NCBI GenBank assembly: GCA_030549495.1
Contig: JAUIRK010000960.1
Location: 186,001 to 250,000 of the forward strand
Source of the DNA: Nectonema munidae
Taxonomy: Eukaryota; Nematomorpha; Nectonematoida; Nectonematidae
Length of the DNA stretch: 64,000 nt
Direction of reading: 5' to 3'
Within the stretch, counting starts at the first letter, position 1. The number at the start of each line of letters is the position of its first letter. Shown here one piece after another: positions 10,188-21,150 of this stretch. The translations under genes were made by a program, and so were the position numbers. The notes beneath the pieces are model-generated. The model had not been told where the DNA came from. It worked only from the letters and a program-made list of their open reading frames with translations, and did not search any database.

Positions 10188-10844
10188 CCTTCTTGGGTGC
10201 TATGAAATATTATAAAGGATTCACAAGTACACATTTGTAAACATAGGAACGAAAGAATATTCAGAACCCATAGAATATATATATAGTATAGTATTTTGAA
10301 ATTAATTTTAATATTTATTTGAAATTAAAATATATTTAATATTAAGTTAAATATTCCATAAATTAATCTAACCAATTTTGATATTTTGTTTAACATACTT
10401 AATTTTTGTTTAGGCTTAATTTTAGATATCTTTTACTCTATTACATCTGCTGTCAAATACTCAAAATTGCCTTAATGTAGAAAAAGAAGCAATTTAAGTC
10501 TTTCCCCTATCGATCCCAGTAAAACCATACAAAATAAAGCTGAGTGTATATGTATTCCTTGTTTTGTAAAAATGAGTTTATTGGAATAAGAGTTTAAAAT
10601 GATTGTTCTTTGATTTACAAATCGAGTCAATGTTTTGAGTGCATAGTACTTTCCAAGGGGGATAACAACTCAATTTGGCATGAAGGGTGACAAAACTTAT
10701 ACTGGAATTAGAGTGCACACTAGCATAAAAAGGTTATGAAAAGCTGCTAGGTATGACGCTTGAAAAAATTAATTGCACACTTTGTTCTAAAATTTATCGA
10801 GTTTATATCTATGAGTCAATTTTTTATTACATGTTTTTCTATAG
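10188..10844. other. AT-rich intron DNA, no feature
   Basis: No repeat match and no coding frame that I can support. Confidence 0.45.
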
Positions 10845-11119
10845 CAGGGATCACCAAACTACGGCCCGCGGGCCAATCCGGCCTGCGAAGTAAATTTTGA
10901 AGGTGTGACAAAATATTATGTTCATTTCCACCTTTTATGTTCCTCTATGTATTAACTTTGTTACATCCATAGGGAAAACATCAAAAAGTTTGCTTTATTT
11001 TGTTTTAAACAATAGAAATTTCATAATGCCAGTGTTTTTTTAACTTTTCAATATTTCAGTCCGCGTTTTTTAAATTTTAGGTAATCCGTCCTGCTTCAAG
11101 AAAAGTTTGGTGATCCCTG
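10845..11119. mobile_element. hAT miniature element, TIR CAGGGATCACCAAACT
   Basis: Left end CAGGGATCACCAAACTACGG, right end AGTTTGGTGATCCCTG. The flanks TTCTATAG and CTCCTTAG match at five of eight positions. The subterminal CGGCCCGCGGGCC block is shared with the larger hAT at 43297-44442, so this is probably a deletion derivative of a related family. Confidence 0.75.
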
Positions 11120-12039
11120 CTCCTTAGGAACAATGAGCACATGTACTTCTAAAATTGAAAAATTGCTTCAATATTTATACATTTTTCATGAATCAAAACA
11201 TGTATGAAAAATGTATTGTACCTATCAAAATATTCTGATAAAACCCCTTACTTTATATTTGGTCTTCTTTTACGATATTTTACGAATGTATCATGAATGA
11301 AATAGGTAACAATAAAATTACAATGTTAAGTTTTTCTATCACATTCGGTTACTGACAAAAATGAAATTTCTGCCATAAGGAAATGTGTTCTCAAATAAAC
11401 TTGAAGGATGTTGAAGTTGACAGATATTTTTGAAGGACGAATTTTCGTGGCTTGACTGTATTAGATTTCCATGATCACGGACAATCCCTCATATATGTCA
11501 GAGGCACCTAGTTGGAGACTTTGACATTCTTTGTCCTTTTTCAGCATCCCTATTCTTTAAGGTTGTTTCTATTTATAGATGGAACGTGTTAAACTCATCA
11601 TTAAGTCATTTTATCTTTTCAACCCTATGCCTGGCAAGTGATGCTATAATGTATATGTATGTAAGTTTTAAAAAAATTCTCTCAAATCTATAATAGCTGA
11701 TACTGAACAGGAGAAGTAAGTACACGACAAGAGACGCCTAATTTAAACAAGGAATTTGAAACGGTTAAGATAATTTTTGTCAGATAAATCTAGTGAACAT
11801 GGATGGTAAGCAATAAATATGTGTTCAACTTCAGTCTATAGTAGTGAAAAAACAAGACTCGAAACGAATTACGCGTCTTACTACACTTTTTATAAGTGTA
11901 TTATTGGTAGATTCTAGCCTCGGCTACTTATAAAATGCATACCTGACTAAACCAAAATTATTTGTCCACACGTTAAAAAATCATCATTAAACTTATATAC
12001 TTAATATATGCTATAAAAAGTGATTTCCAACCCTAGACA
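11120..12039. other. Intron DNA, no feature
   Basis: Mixed-complexity AT-rich DNA. I find no exon, repeat unit or element end. Confidence 0.4.
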
Positions 12040-12418
12040 CAGGGGTTCTTAACCTTTATTTAGTCATGGGCCCCTTTAAGAAGTTGATGAAATCTATGGA
12101 CCCCCTAAAAGGACACTTTCGCATAAAAAGCCATAAAGATAACTTTGCATGCAATTACTTTGCTTTATTGACATGAATTATTTGATCTCAAATGACGTCA
12201 AATACACGTAGCAAAGGAATGACAAAAAGCCACCGCTTGTTATTCACTCAAACTTTAAAAATTGGCTTTTTGTTTCATTTATTTTCACACGTACAAATGC
12301 GCAGACTTTTTTCACTAATTTTAAGTTTCTTTACAAAAATGAAAAACTGTTCACGGACCCCGTAAAACGTAGCAACGGACCACTTAGGGGTCCGTGGACC
12401 CCACTTTAAGAATCACTG
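12040..12418. mobile_element. hAT miniature element, TIR CAGGGGTTCTTAACC
   Basis: Left end CAGGGGTTCTTAACCTTTA; right end inverted CAGTGATTCTTAAAGTGGGG. Both ends carry GGACCCC-rich subterminal blocks. The target duplication is no longer readable, so the copy is old. Confidence 0.7.
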
Positions 12419-13556
12419 TATTAGAGGATGCTTGAAAGAATCTATGTTCTAAAATTCATCAAATAGAATAAATTATGATTAGTTAAACGTAACCCCTCTC
12501 TACTACCTGGAGTTATTACATAAATCTATCCGGTCCATAATAATCAACAGTTTTATCATTTTTATAGAGTGTTTTATAAGTCTATTTTTTTTAACTCTTT
12601 CTTCAAAGGGGCATGCTGTCGTTCCGAATTTAAATGTATCTTTAATTAATTCCTGTTCCTTTACACCCTATTTTGATTTAGTCAAACTATAACTCTCTTA
12701 TGGCGCACCATATCAAATCTTTTCTTGATGTTTACAAGCATTCAGTATTCAAATTCGCGTCATATTTCAATACTGAATAATGATGTGGCCTTTTCTTCAT
12801 CATTTATTGCTCCTATTGTCTTTTTTCAATTCTAATTTGTCTTTTTTAAGTCCTAAATTGTCTTTTCCCCCTTCTTTATGTAAGCAACACTTTGGTGGTG
12901 TGAGTAAGGTGCTTGCCCCCATCCCGCTGCCCATTATTTTTTTATCTGGTACAGGTATCATATCATACCTTTTTTAATTAATATTTCCACGTTTTCGAAT
13001 AAAAATGTATGCTTTATAAAAATTTGCTTTTGTTCTTCTTAGTTAGGCTATTTTATTTATTCATTTACTTTGTTTGTCTATTCAGTGTAAAATTCTTAAC
13101 ATGAAAGTAATATCTTAGTTTCTATTCATCAACATATTCAGCAACAATAAAATTTTGCATTGAATAATTAAATTTGAACTCAAAAAATAATTTTCAGAAT
13201 TCTTCCAAATGGTTTACTAAATTTATTTATTTAAATGATTTGTTTTTTTTTAATTTCATTTTTTGTAAATGTAATTAAAATTTCTTTAAATATATATTTT
13301 TTTATTATAAATCTTAAAAAAGTTGTTTGAAATAGATGGCGTTAATATGTATAATATTAAAATTATTTTTTTACTTAAATTTTTAATTTTAACATTTAAT
13401 CTCTCTTAAATATGAAATAGTATGAACTATTACATAAAGAATTGATAAAAATTACATAAAATTAACTAAAAAAATAGTTTAGAATCTTTAAAAAGAAAGC
13501 ATAAAAAAATGATAAATTCATTATACTTAATATATACCCTTAAATTTCCCTAAAGG
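12419..13556. other. AT-rich intron DNA, no feature
   Basis: Only A/T-rich low-complexity DNA; the short open frame at 12780-12977 shows no motif. Confidence 0.4.
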
Positions 13557-13782
13557 CATCGTCAAGCTCTTGCTCTCTGAGAGAAAGAAGCCTTTCAGGG
13601 TAAAGTCCCCAGATGCAATGTGAAAACCGTTTGCTTAATCGCGAATGATGTCATGTTTGTGCTTGATCTCTAAGAAGCGATTGCCAAGAGCAAGTGCAGA
13701 TGTGAATTGTCATCTTAGTCGACAGTTATGCAAGAAACTTCTAACAAAGAAGAGTACAGGATGGGGCTTATTCTTGACGATG
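13557..13782. other. GC-richer block bounded by inverted CATCGTCAAG
   Basis: CATCGTCAAG (13557-13566) and CTTGACGATG (13773-13782) are a perfect 10-bp inverted pair around a block much richer in G and C than its flanks. The minus strand reads as protein-like pieces (ALGNRFLEIKHKHDIIRD, HIASGDFTLKGFFLSES) interrupted by stops. It could be a miniature element or a decayed coding fragment; I do not recognise the family. Confidence 0.4.
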
Positions 13783-13899
13783 TTTTTTTGACAAATTAAA
13801 ATTTTAGGATAACATAAATTTTTTTCAATTTTGTCACCTTTTTTTTATATTCTATCAATATTTTTTTTAAATAATTTTAGTTTTCTTGTGACATTTTTC

Positions 13900-15650
13900 C
13901 AGGGTCGCACATTTGGAGAGAGGGGCGAATTAATGAATTGAATTAATGAATGATTTTTTCATTCAATAAAACTTCCAATTTTTTTATTGTTAATTGATAT
14001 CTTTACCCCTTTTCTACACATAATTTGCAGATGGTGCACATCTGTTTGAAGTGAGACACAGTAAGTAAGCACTGTTTATCACAGTGTCTCCTTGTAGTAT
14101 TTTTGAGCAAATACATGTTGATGGTCGCTAGATTTTCTCATCTTCTGTCTCCCTCTCTGTTTTTCTCTTTGGCTTTCGCTGCTAAAACTCAAGCTCTCTT
14201 CTCCTGTTTAAGCTCTCCTATCTCATTCAACTCTCTTCTCTCTAGTGGCGTAGGTAGTCTTGGGCATGAGGGGCCGTGCCCCCCCCCCCCGATATGTACC
14301 TCATTGTGCTCCCCATGCACCTTATGAGATATCAGTTTTCGAAAATTTCTTCAATGAAAGAATCAAGAAAGTATAAATAATGTTGCTTAAGTTTTTAAAT
14401 TGTGCCTCCCTATCAACTTTTTTCTGGCTACGCCACTTCTACGCTCTCTAATTTGTATTTAGAGTTAAATTAAAAATAATTCTATTTTATCTTATTAGAG
14501 GCTAGTTTTTAGCGGAATATAAGTTCAATATTTTCAGAACATTTTTTCATGATATCAAAGTAAATGCTACTCAAATTAATCGCAGAGATTTTTGGTAAAA
14601 ATTTAGTTTCATCAATACACCAAACATTTTGCAAAAATAAAAGTTTGTTTATTTTTAAATGAGAGAAAAATAGTTTTCAATCGCGACGATTTTATATCTA
14701 TGAATATTTTCAGACTTGCGTTAAAAAAATTTCAACAAAGGTCACTTAATCTTTATCAATACGTTTGTTACATTTTGTAACATTTGAAAACTTTAATTTT
14801 TTTTCAATAGGTATTTTGGAATGAATATTTTGACTAGCAGTTTAAAAGCAAAAATACTCTATTTGTTTAATATTTGAGCAGAGATATTTTTTATAATGTC
14901 CGATTGTTAAATTTTGTAAGTAACACTGTACTTAATTAATTAAATCATTTTTTTAAAGAAAATTTCTTGATTATTATAATAAAAATATAATATCGAAACA
15001 AAATGTTTTAGTTATTAAAAATGTACTTGATCTATTTATGACAGCTGTCAGAATTTTATTTATAGACAGAAATAGTCAAAAACGCAATCATTTTCTTGTT
15101 CTCGTATACTTTGATTTATGTTTGTTTAAATAGTTTTTTAATGATTTTGTGTTCTTAGACTTAAATAATTTTATGAAAAGTGATTAAACTACCATTTTTT
15201 GTATACTATGATTCCTTACAAAATGTAAAAATACAAGTGTTACTAAATCACTCTATAAGGTTAGCTACTTTAACGTTGGCTTTGCTGCTTATAAAAAACT
15301 TGAAAATATCAAATAAACTATCTCATTTTTTATGCCTCTATTATTTTGAAATTATTTTGAGAACAGACAGTTTCATTTCAAAATAGTGAAAATTGCTTTA
15401 TTTGTTTATTTTGTCTCCTTTCTCTCTTATGTTAATTATGTAGTTATGTAATTTGGATGTGTTTTTTTTTATTTATTTTTCTCAATAAAACATTTTTTCA
15501 TTTTTCAGGAAGAAGAAATGTAACAACTTAAAATTAATAAATGATTTTTTCATTCAATAAAATTTCCAATTTTTTTATTGTTAATTGATATCTTTACCCC
15601 TTTTCTACACATAATTTGGAGATGGTGCGCATCTATTTGAAGTAAGAAAG
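13900..15650. mobile_element. hAT-like composite, decayed copy 2
   Basis: Begins with a diverged end CAGGGTCGCACATTTGG. The interior from about 14100 to 15440 matches 6830-8280 and 50300-50870. A 115-bp direct repeat (ATGATTTTTTCATTCAATAA to GGTGC-CATCT) flanks it at about 13950-14055 and 15540-15645. I do not see a right end or a target duplication, so the limits are approximate. Confidence 0.6.
14244..14437. mobile_element. Miniature element, TIR AGTGGCGTAG, copy 2
   Basis: AGTGGCGTAGGTAG at the left and GGCTACGCCACT at the right form a 10-bp inverted pair; 194 bp, with a C-run at 14279-14290. Homologous to 7014-7199. Confidence 0.75.
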
Positions 15651-16760
15651 AAGGAGCTATATATAAGTCCTCATTCATTGTTGATGTTAAGCTTAATAGG
15701 GCGGGGGTTAAAGTTTACATTAAGCTTAAAATGAAACTTTATTACTCTAAAAATGATAATTCTTCTTTCACTTTTGTTTTCTAATGGTAATTTTACTCCT
15801 CAATTCTTATCACCTTACTTTTATGGCCTTCTTTTGCTCTTGTTAAGTAGTCTTATAAATTCAGATAATTAGAAGTTTTTTGCTCATTTTGTTCAATGAC
15901 TAGAGATTCCTTTTAGTAATTCATTATACTAGATTCCGCATGTGCTTTAACATTGTTTTGCTTGGTTTACATTCTGTTTATGATACCAATTATTACTAGT
16001 CGAGGAATTCTCATTATTCTAGACATCATGCTAGCAAACATTAGTGAGATTATGACATTTATTATATTTTGTCTATTAAAGAAATAGCATTGTTTATTTA
16101 ACTCTACATTATATAACACGTAACCCTTGTATCAACAATAGTGTACATCAAAAGCCCATACATAAGGCCTGAAGTTTGAAACAGCAAAATTTATAGTTAG
16201 GAATTCTTTATAACACCTAGGCATTATATAGAATGGGAAACATTTCGATGCATTTATGGGCAACGCACACAATGGAATTTATTTCTTCCAACCTAATGGA
16301 TCTATGGAATGCCTAAGGGTAACCTAGACATCGTTTGAGGCATGTATTAGTAATACCTATCCTACAATCATATCCAAATTTGCACTGTAGATAATAATTA
16401 TGATTAATAATTTGATTGATTGATTGATCTGATTTCTAACGCGATCTTTATTGCAAATCATTTTGAATTTTTACAATCCATTATCATGTTGCAATAAATG
16501 AATAGATTGAACATCCTTGCTTACAATTTCTTACTTTACCTAATGCAGTGTCTTACGAAGAGGGGGTGTGGAGGTTGTTCCATGCAATGCAATTTATTTG
16601 TATTAATATATATCATTTTATAAAAATCCAATTCATATATTACAGTGTTAAATATTGTAATAATAATAATCGTTCATAAAGTTTTTATTCACATTTTCCT
16701 AAAGAAGCCATTACAAGCTTATTAAAAATTGGTTGATAAATTTGCTTAAATATTTTATAG
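15651..16760. other. Intron DNA, no feature
   Basis: No element end or exon apart from the acceptor at 16759-16760. Confidence 0.4.
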
Positions 16761-17009
16761 TGTTGTGCGATCGCATTTATTGAAAATTTAAAGTTAGAAA
16801 ATAGTGAAACTCCTGATTCATCTCCATCATCAATAAGCTCTTTGTTTAATCAATCTCCATCTCCCACAAAGGATGTTAGTGAAAATGAAAACAATAATAA
16901 CAATTATCCCGAAAACAACTACGAAAAGCTTGACAAACTCCTTTTTTTCGATGTTTCACAGGATGCCTCCTTGTTAAACAGCAATTCACCAAATAGCGCT
17001 TCTTCGATG
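16761..17009 (+). CDS. Rabex-5: Rabex-5-like Rab5 GEF, end of VPS9 domain
   Basis: Begins TGT TGT GCG and reads CCAIAFIENLKLENSE, the direct continuation of the VPS9 domain broken off at 6357 (RABGEF1 has YYFTN-LCCAVAFIE here). It is followed by a Ser/Pro/Asn-rich linker (SETPDSSPSSISS, ENENNNNNYPENNYEKLDKL) that is likely unstructured. Acceptor TTTTATAG, donor GTGAGC at 17010. It is 249 bases, phase 0 at both ends, and joins both neighbours without breaking the frame. It lacks the helical region that follows VPS9 in vertebrate RABGEF1, so this C-terminus has diverged. Confidence 0.85.
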
Positions 17010-17293
17010 GTGAGCAATTTCACGTATTTTACTTTTAAACCCCTTTTACTAGCATGATTAACATTTGACTAAACCATTTCTATTTCAAAGTACATTTAAA
17101 ACGAATCATTTGTGTAAACAATCTTTATTATATATTTAAACAGTCGTGGCCTTTTTTCTTCACGAAAGGGCAAGTACGTCAACTCTTTGATCTGATTGGA
17201 TAAAATTTTTGCCTAGAATCGAACCAATCATTTTACATATGAATTCTATTTCTTCAGTATGCTATAAATATGAGCAAAATGAATTAGCGTCTA

Positions 17294-18955
17294 CAGGCCT
17301 TCCAGCGATTCCTAGTTTTTTCCGACCTTCCTAGTTTTTTCAAAAGTTTCCTAGTTTTTTGTTATATATTTTTTATTTTCTTTTTTCTAAAAAAATTCAA
17401 TACACTAAAATATAAAATATGATATAATTTTATTTAAGTATAAAGATAGGCAAACTAAAAGTCCTTTCACAATTGAATTTGACGAGTCAAGTAATGCTCA
17501 GCAGAAAAAACAGTGTGATATTGTAATTAGATTTTGGAATGAGAAAAAAGGCGAAGTAAGTAGTATGTTTTTGAAAAGCATAATGTTTGGTCATGCTAAA
17601 GCAAAAAATGTTAGTGATGCAATTATTGAAGCTTTAACAGAAGATGAATATCAATTACCTTTATGTCAACTGGTTTCTTTGAGTGGAGATGGTCCAAACA
17701 TTAATAAGGCAATATGGAAAAATATACAAACATATCTCAAAGAAGCTGATTTTCCCGGGTTGGTTCCTTTTGTTCCTTGCATCTTGCATACTGTTCATAA
17801 TTCTTTTAAAAAAGGGCTTCGTCTCTATGGACAAAACGCAGAACAATTATCAATTGATATTTATCAATGGTTTAAAAATAATATTTGTCAACGAGAAGAC
17901 TACACATTTACTTTAGAAGATTTTGATCTGGGTGTAGATGTCTACATCATAAAGTAAGAAATTCAGACAAGTCTCTAGTTCTTATCAGAGAATTATGTTC
18001 AGCTTTACCTCACATTGAAGACTGTTCTATTGCAAAAATTACAGATGAATGGAAGTTATACAGGGCTGAACCAATTAATGACAATGAGATATACAACTCA
18101 AATAAAGAATTTTTAAGAATTGATCATTTTTGGAATAAAGTGTTTCTTCGTACCAATCTTTCTGGGGATATTAAATATCCCAACTTGAAGAAATTAGTTA
18201 TGATACATGTCTTTGCATTTCGCATGGAAACGCCGACGTAGAAAGGGGTTTTTCTGTTAATAAAAAGATGTTAACTTCAGAGAGATCTTCGTTGTCAATT
18301 TCATCGGTTGGGCTAAGACTTGCGAAAGATGCTATTAGTATGTACAAAAATATATTAGACATTTCTATTACAAAGAACTTTATTTCTGCAATCAGAAAAG
18401 CTCATTTAAAATACGATGCAAGAATACAGACAGAACAAAAAGAAAAGCTTCTTTTAGAGAATAAAAAGAAATTGGAAGAAAAATTAGAACAAGAAGATAA
18501 AGAAAAAAAAGAAAAAGACCGGGAGTCTAAACGTAACATCGATGAAAAAGAAAGGCAAGTAAGAAAGAACGAAGTGGAATTGAAAACAGAAATGGAGAAG
18601 GCAAATCAAGTTTTTAACGAAGCAAATTCTAGATTAGTTAAAGCTATAAAATCAAAAAATTTTACTGAAATGAAAGTCAAGGATTATTGAATGTTGCAAA
18701 GACAAATCTTGAAAAAATAACAGAATCATTTAAAAGATGTATTGATGAAAGAAATGATATTGGTAAAAAGAGAATTCGAATGATTAATTCTTACATAAAG
18801 CAATAAAAGTGTTTTTTTCTTTGAAATTTTATCTATACATTGAACTTTATTAGTTCCTAGTTTTTACTTATTCTTTTATAGGAATATCTTACTTTTTTAT
18901 TGTTACAAATCCTAGTTTTTTCCTACTTTTTTAATATTCGCCGCTGGAGGGTCTG
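17294..18955 (+). mobile_element. hAT-like element with 6-bp TSD
   Basis: Ends CAGGCCTTCCAGCG and, inverted, CAGACCCTCCAGCG, flanked by CGTCTA (17288-17293 and 18956-18961). Six-base duplications are known in a minority of hAT-related families. Both arms carry several direct copies of CCTAGTTTTTTC (17321, 17338 and 17351 region; 18855 and 18910 region) in the same orientation, not as inverted copies. The single gene inside is broken. It lies in the last Rabex-5 intron, in the sense direction. Confidence 0.75.
17457..18806 (+). pseudogene. Broken transposase of the VERGFS type
   Basis: The reading starts upstream of the first ATG (17565) with FTIEFDESSNAQQKK, where FDES gives the first catalytic Asp. 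It continues through FLKSIMFGHAKAKN, LVSLSGDGPNINKAIW (second Asp) and CILHTVHNSFKKGLRLYG. The core is then cut by an internal deletion and frame change near 17940. The C-terminal HGNADVERGFSVNKKML carries the acidic third residue and hAT-like dimerisation phrase; a frame change near 18205 precedes it. A long Lys/Glu coiled coil (about 18400-18690) and a short basic tail ending at 18806 complete it. The protein type recurs in crustacean and cnidarian genomes; it is a remote relative of hAT by the ERGFS motif. Confidence 0.75.
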
Positions 18956-19082
18956 CGTCTATATATCATTTTGATTAAAATTTCACTTTAAAAATGCATA
19001 TTTCCAAAAATTGGTCATATAAACAGAAAAACTAGGCAATTTCCAATTAAGGTATTTTCTTGATTTATTGAATTTTTTCAAG

Positions 19083-19164
19083 AAAATGAAGAAATAATAA
19101 ACTGTGAACTGAGAAGATCTAAATACTTTGATGAATCAAAACTGTTTCCCCTTTTCAAAAAAGC
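19083..19164 (+). CDS. Possible cassette exon, poorly supported
   Basis: An 82-base stretch lies between TTTTTTCAAG and a consensus GTGAGT donor and is open in one frame (NEEIINCELRRSKYFDESK). Joined to the preceding Rabex-5 exon in phase 0, it would instead stop after four codons. It is therefore either an alternative end of the Rabex-5 transcript, a chance pair of splice sites, or part of something else. Confidence 0.25.
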
Positions 19165-19497
19165 GTGAGTATCTTTGAAGTTATAAATTCACTTTATGAC
19201 ATATTCAATTAAAATAAAGCCAAGCTTAAACTTTATATAATATAAATTCGAAATAGTTTACTTTTTAAATCAATTAATAATAATAATCGTATGGATGTTT
19301 CCAAAAATTCTGATGAAAAGTTCTCAACATTAGCTACTTTTTAAAATCTTGTTTTAGATAATACTTACTTTGCACGCATTTTCAAACATGCGAGTGATAA
19401 AAACCCAGTTGAGGAATAAAATGTACGTTTACTTAATCCTCGCTTCAGGCTTATTATGAAAGTCATCTTAAAAATGTCAAATTACAATTTATTTATT

Positions 19498-19633
19498 TTA
19501 ACCCGTTAACGGCCAGAGTCGACTATAGTCACTTTACAAAAATAAAATCGTCTGCGTTTATCAAAGCTCTTTAATACAAATCTTCTGCTTCACATTAGAT
19601 ATCGTCTGATTATTCTGGTCGTTAACGGGTTAA
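19498..19633 (+). mobile_element. piggyBac-like miniature element, copy a
   Basis: Bounded by TTAA (19498-19501 and 19630-19633) with inverted CCCGTTAACG ends; 128 bp between. The TTAA target and CCC start suggest a piggyBac-type transposase in trans. Confidence 0.8.
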
Positions 19634-19858
19634 TATATTTGTATAACTTCCTCAATTAGAAGAAATAAACGTTTTAAAAATCATCTGCATATGTTACAGT
19701 TGACATTTTTTCATAAGCACTCATCTTTTACCTGACTAAAAATCTGAAGATGGCCTAGTTGTGAAATTCTAAGATTGATCTAATGTTCCTTGATTTGATT
19801 CACGATAGCGAGATGCCTGCCACCATCTATCCTGTTTATGAAAGATTGTTTTTCCCTT

Positions 19859-19995
19859 TTAACCCGTTAACGCCCAATGTCGACTATAGTGGACTTTACA
19901 AAAATAAAATCGTCTGCGTTTATCAAAGCTCTTTAATACAAATCTTCTGCTTTACATTAGATATCGTCTGACTATTCTGGTCGTTAATGGGTTAA
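19859..19995 (+). mobile_element. piggyBac-like miniature element, copy b
   Basis: Same sequence family and orientation as copy a, only 225 bp downstream, bounded by TTAA at 19859 and 19992. Confidence 0.8.
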
Positions 19996-20101
19996 ATGAA
20001 ATACCGAAAATCAAGATCACTTAGTGGAAAGTTTTATCAACCCAGAACTATGTTAGTGAGATATGAAATATTTATATGTTGTACACGTTCATTTAATCCA
20101 T

Positions 20102-20222
20102 TTAACCCGTTAACGACCAGAATAATCAGACGATATCTAATGTAAAGCAGAAGATTTGAATTAAAGAGCTTTGATAAACGCAGACGATTTTATTTTTGTA
20201 AAGTCGACATGGGCGTTAACAG
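20102..20222 (-). mobile_element. piggyBac-like miniature element, copy c
   Basis: Inverted relative to copies a and b; the TTAA and CCCGTTAACG end is intact at 20102 and the other end is truncated near 20222 (GGCGTTAACAGG). Confidence 0.75.
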
Positions 20223-20492
20223 GAGCTGAATACAAAAAAGTGCTTTTATTTGACTTTTCCTGCCATACGCACGACCAACACAACTTTTTTCCTTCAAATA
20301 AATAATAATAATAAAAAAATCGAATTTACAGATACCTTCCCAGCAAGCTACGGTATGGCAGGTTTTACAATATGAATAAATATTTGTTTTATTTTATATT
20401 ATTTTCCCTATTTTTGCTTGTCGCCTAATTTTATATTCCTTTTTCTCATATCCTTCTCAACTACTTCTTTCCAATTTTTCTTTCAAATTCAG

Positions 20493-20759
20493 AAGATAAA
20501 TTCCACTTTACCTGTCAATAAAGTCGAAATCCAAGATCTCAATACGTCAAAGCAACCTTTTTCACAAATATTACGAGTTTCATCCTCTCACTCAATTTCT
20601 TCTTCCCTTCCAGGCGATGCCCATCTCCTTCATTCAAAAAAAGATGACATTTGTGTCAAAAGAAAAGCGAATCATCCTTCTCAACTGAGACCTCAATGGC
20701 ACCGTTTTTCTTGTCCTAGTATCTTTTTACCGATAGATAAGAGTCAGAAAAACAATTAA
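20493..20759 (+). CDS. Rabex-5: Rabex-5-like Rab5 GEF, last coding exon
   Basis: Follows CTTTCAAATTCAG and reads KINSTLPVNKVEIQDLNTSK and on to the stop after SIFLPIDKSQKNN. It is in phase 0, as needed by the exon ending at 17009. The sequence is polar and Ser-rich with no domain I know. Assignment to this gene rests on phase, strand, spacing and the polyA signal 190 bases downstream, not on homology, so it is less certain than the VPS9 exons. Confidence 0.6.
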   Translation, partial: KINSTLPVNKVEIQDLNTSKQPFSQILRVSSSHSISSSLPGDAHLLHSKKDDICVKRKANHPSQLRPQWHRFSCPSIFLPIDKSQKNN

Positions 20760-20943
20760 AGTTTCTGGTTTTTTTTTTTATCATTTTTGAGTGATTAATT
20801 AAATTGATTTTTAGTCAAAAACGTTTGATTGTTTCACTGTAATTATCTATTTTGAATATTCACTCATTTCTCTATATATTATGCGTTATTTGCAATTGTT
20901 ATCATTTTGTTTTTTAAAATTGATTATTATTATTATTATATAC

Positions 20944-20949
20944 AATAAA
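20944..20949 (+). promoter_or_regulatory. Likely polyadenylation signal of Rabex-5
   Basis: AATAAA about 185 bases after the stop codon at 20759, followed by T-rich DNA. Confidence 0.5.
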
Positions 20950-21150
20950 ATTATTTCAATTTAGTAAAGTTTATTTTTTTAATGCATTGAAATAACTATA
21001 GACCGTTTTCTAATATGAAAATTTTACACCTAAAACAGATATTTGGTAAAAAGTTCTAACTATCTCTATAAAAGGGATAATAATTTAAATGTAACAAATG
21101 TTTGAATTATAAACAGTAATCTAATCTACATATGCACGCATTGTAGATAA

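Larger units (their letters stand above)
6358..16760 (+). other. 10.4 kb Rabex-5 intron packed with transposons
   Basis: The intron splits the conserved run YYFTN-x-CCA-x-AFIE. It begins GTATTA and ends TATTTTATAG. It contains the 3.7 kb hAT-like composite (6507-10179), miniature elements at 10845 and 12040, an unexplained GC-richer block (13557-13782) and a second composite copy (13900-15650). Confidence 0.8.

Noticed and set aside
13950-15645. 115-bp direct repeats that could be taken for LTRs
   Set aside because: They lack TG...CA ends, primer-binding sites and any coding between them, and the interior is the hAT-like composite; a duplication within that element explains them better.
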